A stretch of 64,000 bases of DNA from Hyperoplus lanceolatus (GCA_026929865.2 CM049398.1:24795001-24859000); one strand, 5' to 3'; shown: positions 40,440 to 53,772, numbered from the stretch's first letter. The notes: generated from the letters alone by a model not told the origin. A program made the numbers and translations.

Positions 40440-42440
40440 ATATACTGGTGCATCTCATGGGAAAGTTTTTTCTGTAGGCTAATTTAATTCAAAATGTTAC
40501 ATTTCCATAAAAATCTAGATTCATAAGACATAAAGTGACTTTTTTTGTTTAATTTTGTGGATTACGGCCTACAGCTCATGATAATCAAAAATCCAGCATC
40601 TCAAAATACAACCCAAATTCCGAACAAGTTGAAACGTTAGCCTATGTAAAATGTGAATAAAACAGACAGTGATCATTTCCTAATCTTTTTTGACATGTAT
40701 TCAATAAATAACATTGTACATACATCATGTATTTGTTTAAACTGATCAACTTTTTTAGTTTTTTGTAAAAAAAAAAAATTTGGTGCCTGCAACACGTTTC
40801 AAGAAAGTTAGGACATTGGCATGTTTACAAATGTTTTACATCAACCTTTCTTTTAACAACACTGATAAAGTGTTTGGGAACTGAGGACATTAATTTTTGA
40901 CATTTTGAAAGCAAAATTATTTCTCATTCTTGCTTGAAATAGAACTTCAGATGCTCAACATTCCGGGGTCTCTATTGTGATATTTTGTGCTTCATAATGC
41001 ACCACATTTTCCCAATGGGAGACAGGTATGGACTGCAGACAGGCAAGTCAAGTACCTGCACTCTGTTCCTACGAAGACGTGCAGAATGTAGCTCTGTATT
41101 GTCTTATAGGGACATCCCTGAAATAGTAATTGTCTAGATGGCATCATGTTGCTCCAAAACCTGTATTTACTTTTCAGCATTAATGGTGTCTCAGATGAGC
41201 CTAGGCCCAGATAAGTCTGCATGGTAGTGTCTTATCTTGCATTTGTGGATGTAGCGACAAACTGTGTTTACCGTTAATGTTTTTCTGAAGTGTTCCATGG
41301 CCCATGTAGTAATATCCTTTATACAATCATGTCTTTTTTTAATGCAGTGCCACCTGAGGTCATGGGCATTACATTATTATTTTGGACCTTGCCCCTTACG
41401 TGCAGAGATTTCTCCGGATTCTCTTAATATTTTAATTATATTATGGATTGTAGATGGTGAATTCCTTATATTATCTGCAGGAATTTAGTTTTTAAACTGT
41501 TGGACTGTTTTCCTCTGCAGTTCTTCTCAAAGTGGTGAGCCTCACCTCATTATCCCTTGTGAAGACAGAACCTTTACGGAATTGCCCTTAATATTCATTC
41601 ATGATAATATCACCTTTTACCAGTGAGTAATGTTCAAAACAGGTATTTTTTTTAAACATTCTACAGCTTTTCCAATCTTTTAATGCCCATGTCCAAACTT
41701 TTTTGAAAGGGGTTGCAGGCACCACGTTTTAAATGTGTATATATTTGCAACAAACAATAATAAGTTTATCAGTTTGAACAATACACATTTTTGTACTCTT
41801 ATGTATTGAATTCATGTCGAAAATGATAAGGAAATTATCACATTCTGTTTTATTCACATTTAACATACAGTAATTTAACATAAAGCCAACTAGTGGTTAC
41901 TAGTGGTTTGGCATTGTGGGCAGATGCCAATTCTAGCTGGAAAAGGATATATTATACTGTATATAAACATTATAACATGAATAATATGGGCATCTCCATC
42001 AAGCTTGTCAACAGACGGAAGCATGAAGTGTTCTAAAATGTCCCAGTAGACAACTGTGTTGACTTTGGACTTGATAAAACACAGTGGGCCAACAGTAGCA
42101 GATGACATGGCACCCAGAATCATCACTCACTGTTGAAACAGTGGACTTCAAGCAACTTGGATTTTGTGCCACTCAACATTTTTTCTCCAGACTCTGGGAC
42201 CTTGATTTCCAAATGAAATGCAAAACGTGTGATGATTTAGGGAACCATGTCATCTGTATAACACCTAAGTGCCACAGGCATGTTTTGGTTATTTTGTTCT
42301 TGAAATACAGGATAATATCAGCTCTTCAAGCAGCTGAAATACTTCTAATTAGTCAAGAAGGAAGGTCACACTGTGGTTGAACTCCCCAAGAGACAATACA
42401 TTCAGCATTTCATCCACAAGTTGTATACAGTCACATATCA
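40440..42440. mobile_element. Nested DNA-transposon relics
   Basis: An element with terminal repeats of about 200 bases occupies roughly 40608-41880. Left GTGATCATTTCCTAATC and GTTTAAACTGATCAAC regions pair with right GATAAGGAAATTATCAC and CAGTTTGAACA regions. The centre has minus-strand remnants (LGLGSSETPLMLKSKYRFW) of a repeat common in fish genomes. Outside it, 40440-40605 (TACTGGTGCATCTCATGG) and 41920-42430 (GTGGACTTCAAGCAACTTGG, CAGACTCTGGGACCTTGATT) look like the two halves of another element. No intact transposase. Superfamilies not assigned. Confidence 0.55.
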
Positions 42441-43911
42441 TTGTCATTTCAAACAACAACAAAATAACAATAAAATGACCATTATGTGGGTCCTTTAGAT
42501 GTATGGGTTCTGGGTGATCCCTGTGGCTCCTCTCAAGCTACAGAAGTTATTTATATTATATTTTGGCAAACTGTTGTTTTTTATTGTTGTTCTATGACAT
42601 CGTCATTTTTGTCACTCAATTCTGCAAATATTAAATTTGTGATTTCCATTTATGCAGAGTAGGGGCTTCCTTATTTTTCCAGTTTTGGTGTAGGGGATAG
42701 GCTTTAAACCAATGATGAGAAAATGAGTTTGCCAACTGGTTGGGTATCAGGTTCTTGATATCCATTTCACAAAATTCTCCCTTATCGTTCTAATTTTGTC
42801 ACAATAAAAAGTGTGTATGAGGGAGTTACCTTTTTTCACATTTTATAATGAATTTTGACTCTATTATAATATATTTGTGTATATAATTTATCTCGATTAA
42901 ACATTTTTGTTATTGGTAATATTATATAGAGAAATAAATATTCCTTTACATGTTTGGCGCCAACATATCTAAGGTCTACCCATTAACAACACACATTCAC
43001 ACTGATGGCCACTGTTGGATATCACCTATTATTTACTATCTATGGATATTACCAAAGATTTTTTATATCCATATAACACTATTAATATATTACAGCATAG
43101 TTTTGCACTGAAATGATCTCACTTTACTGGGCCTAATATTGTAAGGGAATTATAAAAGTTATAGCTAAAACAGTATTGTCAGGATCCAAGATTGGAATTT
43201 AACAACTGGGCAAAGCATTCCCACACCAGATCCTCAGGTTCCCCAAAAGCACATTTGATTATTAATTGGTATATTTAATAGTATTAGATTGGTAGACTTT
43301 GGTAGTATAAGGAAATGTTTCATAGTCGGTAGTTCATCTCATCCTGAGGCCCAGTGTGTCTAAATCTAAATCTACTTTCAAGACCATCATTGATTCACCA
43401 GATACTGTTATTCATACATGATGCATATCACTAAATTAGTTCAGTTTAAAATGTATTTCATCAAATTAGCCCTCAGCAAACCTGAGGCCAGATAGTCAAA
43501 ATACATCTGGCATATACTGTATATGCGGCACCATTTTTATTTGCATGTCCCAAAATACAGTACATCATGATTTAATTTCATGTAAATGCATTGCTACAAT
43601 TAGTTTAGTTAAATATATACTATCAAACTTATTACTAAATGGGTGTTATATTTTTCCAATTCAAATTAATTTGTTGTACTTTACAAATCTCATAAGCAGC
43701 AATAACCAGTTGTATTTTGAAGTTGGTCTTACAATCAAAATAACACATTTACTTTTAGCATGGTTTACTGCACATCATGTAGTTCTCAAAGAACAGTTCA
43801 AGGGAAAAGCCTGAAATGTGCAGTTTTAAGTGAAGTCTAACTGCCCCTCAGGGACAAATAGTTGAAATCACTGTTCGCAGGATGGAAAACAAAATTCTGA
43901 AAAATTACACA
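42441..43911. other. Intergenic, no recognised feature
   Basis: AT-rich sequence between the transposon relics and the proposed hmgn1 3' end. No gene, clear repeat or long open frame was recognised. Confidence 0.45.
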
Positions 43912-44716
43912 GTTAAGAGAAATTCCCACTTTAATTGGCATGTTAATACCAGTCATAACAAAAGAACTTTCTTTTTTTCTTAAAAAAAGAGGAAACTGTA
44001 CATTGGTAAAGAAATCCTAAACCACTAAGGATGAAACCATAAATGTGTGGCCGATCCATTTTGTTGAGGTCTAAAGGTATCCTGAATGGATAAACCATGA
44101 CGAGTATAACTCATTTAAGCATTTTGTTGAGTTCAGTTGAGAATATGGATCAATTTAACAATCCTCAAATGTACCATCACTGACTATAAAATCATCCCAA
44201 ACAATTCCAGTACTACTGAACATGATTAAAGTGATCATTGCGACAAGTTACTTAGCATAGAACGCAAATTCACAAACTTTAATCATCATATTCCCTATCA
44301 AACACATAGTATTACAATGCATTCAATTCCAAAACAGTACAGGTTACAAAATGGTTCAAGACGCTTCGGGAATGTCACAGGTAAACCCCCCCGCTAAACA
44401 TCAAACTCCTGATATAGGCTGCACGTCATGCAGAGCACTAAAACCTAAAAGGCTAAATAAGAAGCCAATGGAAAAAAACAAGTACATTTAAAAAAAAAAA
44501 ATAATACAAAAAAATAAACCCAAAGCAACAACCAAAACTTTCCCCTTCACAGAAGCCATGAAATTGAATGGAATTTGTAGATTTTTTTTTTAAAAATGCA
44601 TTTCTGCATCCTTAAAAACACTGCTGTCTTATGAAAATAGTAGATAAAAATAATCTCTGCATTGTACAAGAAGGGAGGTACTGGGAGCATTGGCAAGAGT
44701 GTGTTGGGTGTCACTG
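43912..44716 (-). other. hmgn1: Proposed hmgn1 3' untranslated region
   Basis: Downstream of the hmgn1 stop codon at 44717-44719. A variant poly(A) hexamer ATTAAA on the minus strand lies at 43930-43935. The extent is inferred from that hexamer alone. Confidence 0.35.
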
Positions 44717-47036
44717 CTACTCTGCTGCTTTCTCCTCCTCCTCCTCCTCTTCATCATCTTCAGCCTCGCCATCCTTTTCCTCTGCCTCTTCTGTTGCAGC
44801 GGGCTAGAGGATGGGGAAAACATGCCATATTAATTTGAGTATTCACGAACATTAATACTGTAAAAACAAAGTGCAAATGTCCCATAGCAAGAACCAAGGC
44901 AAACGTGTTAATACCTCTTCCTCAGCTTTGGCCTCTCCGTTTTCCGCAGGAACCTCTTCTTCCTTCTCTTCCTCCTCCTCAGGTTCTTCTTCCTTCTTCT
45001 TCTTCTCCACTGGCTTGGCCTTTGGTGGTGCCTTTACCTTTTTGGCCTTGGGCGCTGCCTGCAATGTAAAAAAACAAACAAACCCATGCCAAGTGTTTGC
45101 AATAGAGAATACACAACCTGAAGTATGAATTTATACAGTTTCTCTTGTGCACTGGCAAGATTTCTGATTTTACCTTTTCTGCCTTTGGTTTGACCTCTGG
45201 CTCTGTTTCTTTCTGTAATAGACACATCATACAATTATCAGCCACATTATGACAAGGAATCTGGATGGTAGATTATGGAATGATTTAATTAGTGCTGGGC
45301 TTTGTTAACTTACCGCTTCCAACCTGGAAGACTTCCTCCTCGGCTAAATAAGTAGAGGAAGAAAATACAATATGACGTTATTCTGTGTGTAAAAACACTG
45401 AGCAACTTAAAACTGCAGTCAAACGCCTTTAATATGTACACAATAAGACTGATTCTGATAATGGAGCACAAGTGATTGCATTTTGGGCATCGTAGGAAAT
45501 TATTGTGTTTAAGCTAAAGACCCAACTTTAATTGTTGTCTTGAGAGAAATTGGAGACTTATTTGTGCTGTATGTTAACTAGCGCCCCCTAGAGGCTACAT
45601 CGCCCATTGAACACGATACACTGTCCCAGTTAGGACCATAACCTGTACAATAAGACATAATTAACATAATCAGCCTTGCAACCACAAATTATTATTTACA
45701 TAATTAAAAGTGGGTTGCAGTAAACAATGTAAAAGGCCACCATGTTCCAACAAGGACCATCCCCCTTTGTCTTGACATGAAGTAGAACAAAATGTTCATT
45801 CGGGTGTCAGGGTCCGTTTTGCTTAGTCTGGGTGTTGAGACTTGAATACCAACCTCTGCACTTGCATCTGCTTCAGTGGTAGACTGTTGAGAGATGAGCA
45901 GAGGGAGAAAATACATTAATAAGCCACGAACAACAACCATTCATGAGTGAGCTAAAGTGGGTGTGTAGTGCTAAGGGGGGGATGGGCTCCTCTCCGATCC
46001 CGCAAGTCACAAAGAAATTATGCAACCTTAAAGCGGGGAGCGGAACCCAGCGCCTTTTCTAAATTCACTTGGGGGTAAAAAGCCACGATAGCTCTCGTTT
46101 ATTCCCGCCAAGTAGCATACAGCAGTGCATTGTCCGTGAGACATAGGCTAAATGTTTTTTGTTGGTTGAGAACGCATGGTGCTGTAGCGACTTCGAGGGA
46201 AGTGTCGCTCCACCTCCACATGCGCTTCTCCAAATCAGTTCTGTGTATCTGCTTTGAGCGACTAACGTGACTTAACCACATAATTAACTTCACCGACGTG
46301 ATCACAGCCTACTAACTTCAATTAAAAACGGCCAGGTGTGTCGCTGTCTTTTCGACGATATATCGGCAGCCATGACGCTCCTTAATAAAATGAATTGTTG
46401 CCTACTCAAGGGTGACGCTCTACAGTAGGCTACACGCAGGCACAGGTAACGTCTGAACAACAGTGTTCGATGTAAATACGCATACAACTCGACGCATTTT
46501 TAGTGCAAACAGCTGCCCACGTACGGACCTAGATAGGTTCAAATTTCCCGAGGCAATTCCGCAAGGAATTTCCCTGAAATGGTAACCTGTTCATCGACGT
46601 CAATTATACCTCTTTGTTTGATCTCAGCACATTTTATTGTTTTAAACAGAGCCATTTGGCAATTGAACAACCGTGTAGACCAGTTAGACGAAACCATGCC
46701 ATCTGCAAACTAGTTTGGTGAAAAAATGCATGTTGCACCGTGCTAAGTAAAAAGGCGCCACTTCCCTGTATCAACAGGGAGGACGATACAGACCTGAGCA
46801 CAGCGAAAGGTGGGCTTTAATCGTGCACATGGACACATTGTAGCGTGTAGCCTACTTTTAACGTTCAGAGCTATCGCAGTGTGTACATGTACATTGTAGC
46901 AAAGCAAAACCACAACATATATGCATTTTAACAAAGGTTGATATTTATCTATTTAAAAAAAATAGCCAACTCTATGTATCAAACTCCACATAACATGGTA
47001 GACCTACGCATTTTGACTTACCTTCTTCCTTCCCAT
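44717..47036 (-). CDS. hmgn1: hmgn1-like, high mobility group nucleosome-binding protein
   Basis: Six coding exons: 47022-47036, 45854-45883, 45314-45343, 45174-45212, 44915-45058 and 44717-44803, together 345 bases, 114 residues plus stop, every exon a whole number of codons. The protein opens MGRKK. It carries a short basic nucleosome-binding-like core PRRKSSRLEA in exon 3, then KETEPEVKPKAEK, a Lys/Pro/Ala block AAPKAKKVKAPPKAKPVEKK, and an acidic C-terminal tail containing VPAENGEAKAEEE. HMGN proteins bind nucleosome cores and loosen chromatin. Exon count, micro-exon sizes and position beside brwd1 and get1 support HMGN1. The usual core RRSARLSA is altered here, so binding strength is uncertain. 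Confidence 0.85.
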
Positions 47037-47876
47037 TGTTGCTTTAAGGTTACAGGACAGCGATAAACGAATGACACAGCCTTTTGCGTTTCAGGAAACT
47101 AAATGATTCAGTCCCACACCTCCAGTACAGTCTGTAACTTAACATAAACGGCCGACCAGTACTAGAACCAGCTCAAACCGGATTGGGTCCCCGTCTTGGT
47201 ATATTTTATTCCTTATCCTACCAACCTACCAGAAGGAGCTTTCACCCGCCTCTTCCTCCCGGTGATTGGCTTCCAGTTGGAGGCAACACATTTTTGAACC
47301 ATAACATCTTACCTGTGTGGGCAGGACTGTGTGCCAATCACTGAACCTCTGCCAACTCTCACTGCTTTTTTTCTTTTCTTTTCTTAATCTCAGGCTGTTC
47401 CCAGGGTGTGTGCAAGATTTGGAAAATGGATCACAAAACACGTAGGCTAAATGTTGTGAGGTAGGCTATGGGCTGTATGTAAGCTAGACCAATGTGCACT
47501 AACAATCAATAACATTAAGTCTTAAAAAGAGTTGTAGCCTATTTCCCTACTGTAATGACCCCATGCATAGGCCTATGGACTATATCAAAGCCGTAAAAAC
47601 AATGTAACAATTTCTCATAGGCTAATTATAAAAGTTAGAGACACCATGATTATTAGCCTACACACCCTTCACCAAATCATGTTTGACAACTTCTATGATA
47701 AACATGACTATGGGCTCAGTGTAGTCGCGTTTTTCTTAATAGATAATAGGCTAATAATAAAGCCATTCGTGTATCTTTGACTCTACCAGCATTATCTAGC
47801 TAATCACTGTGGTAGCATTGTGCACTCCATCTGCTCTGCAGCTGCAACAAGGAGGTGACTGGGGGTTGAAACAAAC
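47037..47876. promoter_or_regulatory. Bidirectional promoter interval hmgn1/get1
   Basis: 840 bases separate the two start codons, which face away from each other. The interval should hold both promoters. A YY1-like AACATGGCGAC overlaps the get1 start at 47874-47884. No TATA box is convincing for either gene. Confidence 0.5.
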
Positions 47877-50156
47877 ATGGCGACCGGCTATGCGTGGTTC
47901 CTTGTGCTGGGGTCGGTTTTTCTGTGCAATCTCATGAAAACACTACTGCCGACCATTTCCTCTTTCGTAAGTAGGGGCCATTTCTTGATTGAATTAAGTT
48001 TTTGCGTTGAAGTTGTATGCTGTAGCTAAATAGTTTTACTGTTGCTGTAATTCATCGAAAACACCATTGTTGACTAGCTTAGCTCGCTGTTGGGTAAAGC
48101 TAATGGATAATGCTACATGGAGGGCTTGATAGCCCTCTGCTACAGTCAGAGGGTGGGGTTTCCCAGAGAATAAGGGGTGGGGGTTGCATTTTAGTTCTGC
48201 GCCATTGTTAAAAGTGTAAGGAACCGAATATAAATTTAGGAATTTTATAACAGTGTACCAAGCATAGCCTAACTGGCAAATATGCCAGCATTCTCAAGAC
48301 ATTCTGTGATGCCACCCAATAGGTCCATGAATGCCACATTACATTGTGTATCTGTAACACATAGCCTATGAGCTGTGTGATATATTGAGCCTCTGCATCC
48401 ATAAACAGAAGCCTCCTTTGCAGTTAAACCCTGTCTCTCTGGTTTTGCCAATAATAGTCTGTTTCCTTTAAAGCTCACAAAGATGGTACAGAAAGATGCT
48501 GAGCAGGAAAGCGCGATGAGGGCTGAAATCCAGGAGTTGAAGAAAGAGCAGTCCTCCATAAGCATGATGGATGAGTTTGCTAGATATGCCAGACTGGAGC
48601 GAAAAATCAACAAGATGACGGACAAGCTTAAAACACATGGTGAGAGAGACTGAAGTTGCCTAGTTATTGTGACTGGCATACTTCACTTACAACAACCTGT
48701 ACAGATCTGATGTTTTTAGGCAGGAACCGTTTGATTTTGTGTGAATGTAGCCTCTACTGTATTAAAATCATGACATAAGGAACAAAGTACAGCAAAGTTA
48801 CAAATAGTGACCTATAAAACCAATCAACATTACCTTTACAAAGAGTGCATTTACTCTGAAACCGTATGTTTATTGGGTGTTCCTGTTATGTAGTCCATCC
48901 CCTGTTGGTTCACAGCTTCTTCTCAGTCACCTTTAGTGTGAAAGGCCCATATTGTGTCCTTCACACCTGTGCGTCTGCACTACAACGGATTCACACATTA
49001 CAACCTAAACCACTGGAAGTGGCAGTATGTTCTTTATAACCTACCCCTAAACCGTTGTGATAGTATTTTTTTCTCCAACTGCACACTTACCGTTTTAAAT
49101 CTCCCATTAGGAAACTATACAGCCTATGTTGGGCTTTACATGACTTAATGAAATCCCAACAATTACTGTTTTTTTCCATGTGTTACTGTGTGTATTACCC
49201 CCAAACAGCTGGTTCATAGTCTACACACTATTGAACTGTACGGTGGCGCTGAGCATACACCAAGTAGTCTGTCCAATGAATGAATGACCTTAGCTCACGT
49301 GTGGTTTTGCCTCGTAATGCTGGTTCACTTGCAAAAGGGGGCAAAATGAAAGTGGACCACACCAAACAAAAATAATCTAAACTCTATTTGGTCTGGACTA
49401 AAGCAAGTGAACTAGCAGACTTTCCCAGTGTGAATACACCCTAAATTCTATTTGGTCTGAACCTAAGCAAGTGAACTAGGGGACTTTCCAAGTGTGAATA
49501 CACCCTAAGAAAGGCTGCATCAACACAACAACCAACCTATTGAGTCTAACAGTTGTGTGTTACCTCACCTTTGCAGTGAAATCAAGAACAGGACAACAAG
49601 CCAAAATGAAATGGGTTGTGAACATCGTCTTTTATATACTGCAGGTAGGTGGATATTGTCAGTGGAAACACATATGCCTCCAGTTAATGCCATTTTAAGA
49701 ATGTCGAGGTTGATATTGCTGGAATGACAATTTATTTGAATACCAATGAGGAACATACATGTATGCCTTAATATAATGATATTTTTGTTGTCAGGCTGCT
49801 CTGATGATTTCCTTGATATATAAGTATTACTCTGATCCAGTGACAGTGGTCCCAAGTCGATGGATTGCCCCTGTGGAGCGTCTTGTGGCTTTTCCAACAG
49901 GAGTGGCAGGTAATCACTCAGTTTTTCTTTAATTTTTATAAAGGATATATGCAGAGCTTTCTGTGCTGACACAATGCTGATATATAAATTACATTATTCT
50001 GTACTTTCCCTCTCTCAAAGCTTACATCCAGCTTAGGCTGTTCAACGCCCATTCATTGATGGGAGTTGTTCTTTCCTTTCAGGTGGAGTGGGAATCACAT
50101 GCTGGCTGGTGGTGTGTAACAAAGTCGTTTCCCTGGGTCTCCATGTTGTCAGCTAA
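47877..50156 (+). CDS. get1: get1 (wrb), ER receptor subunit for tail-anchored proteins
   Basis: Five exons: 47877-47966, 48474-48639, 49577-49644, 49795-49909 and 50083-50156, in total 513 bases, 170 residues plus stop. Residues about 4-28 form a first membrane segment. A cytosolic coiled coil follows, containing MDEFARYARLERKINKMTDK, the family hallmark that binds the GET3 ATPase. Two further membrane segments are WVVNIVFYILQAALMISLIY and the C-terminal GGVGITCWLVVCNKVVSLGL. With CAMLG the protein forms the endoplasmic reticulum insertase for tail-anchored proteins. The start is the only upstream in-frame ATG that gives the expected first membrane segment. Confidence 0.95.
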
Positions 50157-50503
50157 AGACTCCAGCTCGGTCAATTACACTGGCTGTCTAAGTTATTGCT
50201 CAATATTTTGTTTAAGGAATCCACAGCTTTGATTTATGGCTTTTCAGCTGCTTCAGGTCAACATGAAAAATGCAGTGCATTTTGCCGTTGGCTGTTTTAT
50301 ATTGCAAAATGGTATTTTGTTGAATTTTGTTTTGATGATTTTGTTTTATTTAATTGTGAGGATGATTTGAGTATGTATTTCTGTTTTGTTGCACTTTTTG
50401 ATAAAATAAAATAAAAACTTTCATTTGTTACTGTGTCATGAATTGGTAATTCAGAGGAAAATACATTGTTTTAATAGTTTCATTGAAATAAAACCAGAGG
50501 GGA
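50157..50503. terminator. Convergent 3' ends of get1 and lca5l
   Basis: The two stop codons are only 348 bases apart, tail to tail. For get1, overlapping AATAAA hexamers lie at 50405-50415. For lca5l, AATAAA on the minus strand lies at 50345-50350. If both are used, the mature 3' untranslated regions overlap by about 50-100 bases on opposite strands. Confidence 0.55.
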
Positions 50504-53500
50504 TTAAAACAAAGTAGATAAATCACAGTGGTTTGTGTTTTGCTCTTGTTGGGTTTCCACGCTCATCACGCTGTTGGTGCTATTGCGAATCTTCAAATCT
50601 GTGCTGCTGTAGGCAGGTTTCCCAATGTGCAGGTTCTCAATAGATTGTTTGAAGGTGTAGTTGCGTCTGCTTTTGGGCATCTTGTATGCTTTCCTCTTTG
50701 ATTCAGTGGAAAAGTAGGACACCTCTCTTACATGTTTTTCTGTTGTCACCTCTTCTGAAATTAGTGGGGGCCCCAAATCCTCCTCTTCTTCAACACAGTC
50801 TAACTCAGTCTGATGTTCAGGGGTTTCCTCTGAACAAACATTCTTCTTAATCGTGTCTGGAAACATATATTTTTGCAAAAACTTACAAAAGGACCTTTCA
50901 TCTTCGAACACTTGTGGGACCTCTGACGCCTCCTTTTCTTCGACACAGTCTACCTCAGTCTGATGTTCAGGGGTTTTCTCTGAACAAACATTCTTCTTAA
51001 TGGTGTCTGGACACATATATTTTTGCAAAATATTACAAAATGGCCCTTCTTCTAACATTCGCGGGGCCTCTGACGCCTCCTTTTCTTCGACAGAGTCTAC
51101 CTCAGCCTGATGTTCAGTGGTCTCCTCGGAACAAATCTGCTCAATGGTGTCTGGAAAAAAATATTTTTGCAAAACATTACAAAGTGACCCACTAAAAAAC
51201 ACGTTTAGCTCCATTACTAAGGCCCTCAAGTTAGCTCTTAATGTTTGTGGTCATTGTTTATCCTGGAGACAGTTCTGGTAGATCTTCTGGTAGATTCTTT
51301 AAACAACTTTTTGTGTGTGAATGGCTATTTTTTTTTTATATTATACTTTATAGTGACATTAATTATGTGCTCACCTGCACATGTCTCAGTACCATGGTGA
51401 TTTTCTTCTAAAGAGATATTTGAAGAATCCTCAATCTCTGGGTTTACTATTACCAAAGACTCCTGCACTGGAGCGTTAGAACACTGAAATGGTAACAGGC
51501 TTTATTAATATGAGACCAACATCTTGAATTATCTGGGTAAGGGAACACACTTGTGAATGACAAACAATCTTCAATCTGACAGGAAATGTGTTGTAAAGGT
51601 CCTAATGTCTCAACTACAGTCCGCATAAATCAATAATTAAAACAAATGTCTAAAATATGGCATACAATTAATTAAAACACAGTATTTGAATCATACCCAG
51701 TCTGCAGAGCTCACGTGCTCTTCCAGCTTCTCTTCAGTCGCAGTATACTGATTGTGTTCTGACTGCAAAAGACTCACAGTCTTAGCACGGTGAATTAAAG
51801 CATCTGTTTGAACCATCTTGCTTTGTGCGCCTGCGATTCGGAGAAAACACTAAATGTAAATGGCATATACTCCAAATGAGTTACATTACCTTGTTATGTT
51901 TGCATACCTTTTTTGTTAGGTCCTTTTAGGAGTCTGTGGGAGTAAATATTGCGCCATTCATTTTCTCGCTCTCTATCCTGTATGGAGGAAACAAAAGGCG
52001 TACTGTATGCATAGTTTGATATCAGATACAGTATTGGCTTTCTGAAGGCATAGATTTGTTTTTTTCTCGTGTCATTGGTGACCTCCGAAGTACACCATCC
52101 AACACAAGGATTAAGCCATTGGTATCTGTGATTCACTAATTGACAATCAATATGTGGAAAATATTGGTTCAGACTTTAACCAAATTCTTCCACAAATGTT
52201 TCAAGTAACGTTCTTATAATCAAATGCAACGTTCAGTGGAAGTGCTTTTAATGTAGGAGATGGTCACTGAAGACATGCACACTCACATAAAAACTAACAC
52301 AATTTCAACAGTTACGAGGGCATGAGTAATGCTGTGAGGAATATTGCAACCTACTTGAATTTCTCTGTTAAGCCGATATATTTGCTCTTGCAGGTAGCAG
52401 GAGATCTTTCTCGCCTCGTTGATCTTCCTTTGTTCAGTGACTATTTGGCGATTGAATGAGGATTGGCACAACTCCAGCTTCCTCCCCAAGTCCTAGAATA
52501 TACAGTAGTCTTATTTGGGGAGACCAACAATAAAATCACAAAAAAAAATCCTGTTCCTATTTATATTTCCATCATAACCTGGAGTCCAGCGCATATCTAT
52601 CAGTCCCCCCCCCACCCCCTTGTTGTCCGCACATACAACTATTTTCTTGTCCTTCTCCTCGAGCCCAGCGGTGGCCTTGGTGAGCCTGAAGGTGAGTTCT
52701 TCCCTCTCCAGCAGGCTGTGGCTCCGGTTGAGCATCTGCAGGTGCATGAGACTGGCCCGTGTGCTCAGCAACTTGTTCTCAGAGGCTTGTAGCTGCCTTG
52801 CCAAGTTGTCACGGCAGACGCGAGTCTCACGGAGCAACCCCTGCAGGACCCGGGCCTCGTTGTTGTGCTTGGTGAGGATCTGGGAATCAAGATAATGAGA
52901 TGCATGAGTTCAATTGATTGGGAATTACACAGGAGAGTTTGAGAAACATTAGGGAAAAACAACGTGTTTTTGCCTGGAGAAATTAACCAATGTACAGCAA
53001 TCTGAAATTTGGAGCTAAAATGCCTGGTTTATACAGATAATAAAAATAAAAAAACACTCCAGAAGTAATTTTTTTCTTTTGGCAATGACTAAAATACAGT
53101 ATGAGAGGGAGAAAAAGCCCAACCCAGCGACCTGTGAGAGGCTGTCCTCTGTGTCTTGGTAGTGCTGCAGTGCCACCGTGTGGCGATGCTGGACCCTCTT
53201 GAGCAGCTTGTTCTCCGTCCTGGCCTCGCTCAGCTGCTGCTGTAGGTCCCACACTTGGCTCTTAAGCTCCTTGATGCTGCTCATGTTGGCAGAAGAGACC
53301 CTCGGCTTTGGGACATGCACGGACTTGATCGGAGGCAACTTCAGGACTTGAAGGCTTGCAGTGTGGTGTGTCTTCTGCCTGCGGTCCTCTGTTGATTTTT
53401 GTTGTTTTTTTACAGGAAGAACATTTGATTTAGCCTACTCATGAGAGTGTTAATTACATCCAATATGTTATGTAAATATGAAAACATACAAACAACAAAG

Positions 53501-53772
53501 TCATACTGACTGCCTTTTTTTCTTCTAAGTGGCTTCGGTCCTTGTCCCATGTCTGACAACTTGGTTACTGTAAGTGACTCAGCTTGGTCCTCAAAGTCAG
53601 ACATGTAATGTGGAATATTGGAGCCACAGCATAGCCCGGCGGGATTGGACCACATGGAGGTTTCGGGGCTGTAGCTCACAGCATCACCATCCCCCTCCTT
53701 ATTGGGAATGGTGGCCTGCTGCATCAGGCCCTGCTGCTTCACACACATCACTGCTTGTATGGGTTTCTCCAT
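50504..53772 (-). CDS. lca5l: lca5l, lebercilin-like coiled-coil protein
   Basis: Eight coding exons: 53511-53772, 53132-53388, 52637-52879, 52355-52492, 51908-51977, 51697-51830, 51375-51483 and 50504-51150. They sum to 1860 bases, 619 residues plus stop, consistent in frame. Exons 2-5 encode the lebercilin-type coiled coil: IKELKSQVWDLQQQLSEAR, HRHTVALQHYQDTEDSLSQI, NLARQLQASENKLLSTRASL, KINEARKISCYLQEQIYRLN, ending at RERENEWRNIYSHRL. The paralogue LCA5 acts in ciliary transport of photoreceptors; the role of LCA5L is less known. Position between get1 and sh3bgr supports LCA5L over LCA5. Exon 3 could end at 52640 instead of 52637. The last exon contains three 48-50-residue tandem repeats. 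5' untranslated exons were not placed. Confidence 0.88.
50740..51195 (-). repeat. lca5l: Tandem repeat of about 150 bases in lca5l exon 8
   Basis: Three units, each beginning PDTI and running through CSE.T.EHQ.E.D.VEE to .C..LQKYM. The first two are 48 and 50 residues and the third is diverged after EEEEDLGPP. The upstream edge of the array, encoding CNVLQKYFF, lies in the intron just before the acceptor at 51151-51152. At that point the unit reads TTTTTTTCCAG, while internal units read ATATATGTGTCCAG. Confidence 0.85.

Noticed and set aside
48269-48679. Minus-strand 136-residue frame
   Set aside because: It is the antisense shadow of get1 exon 2.
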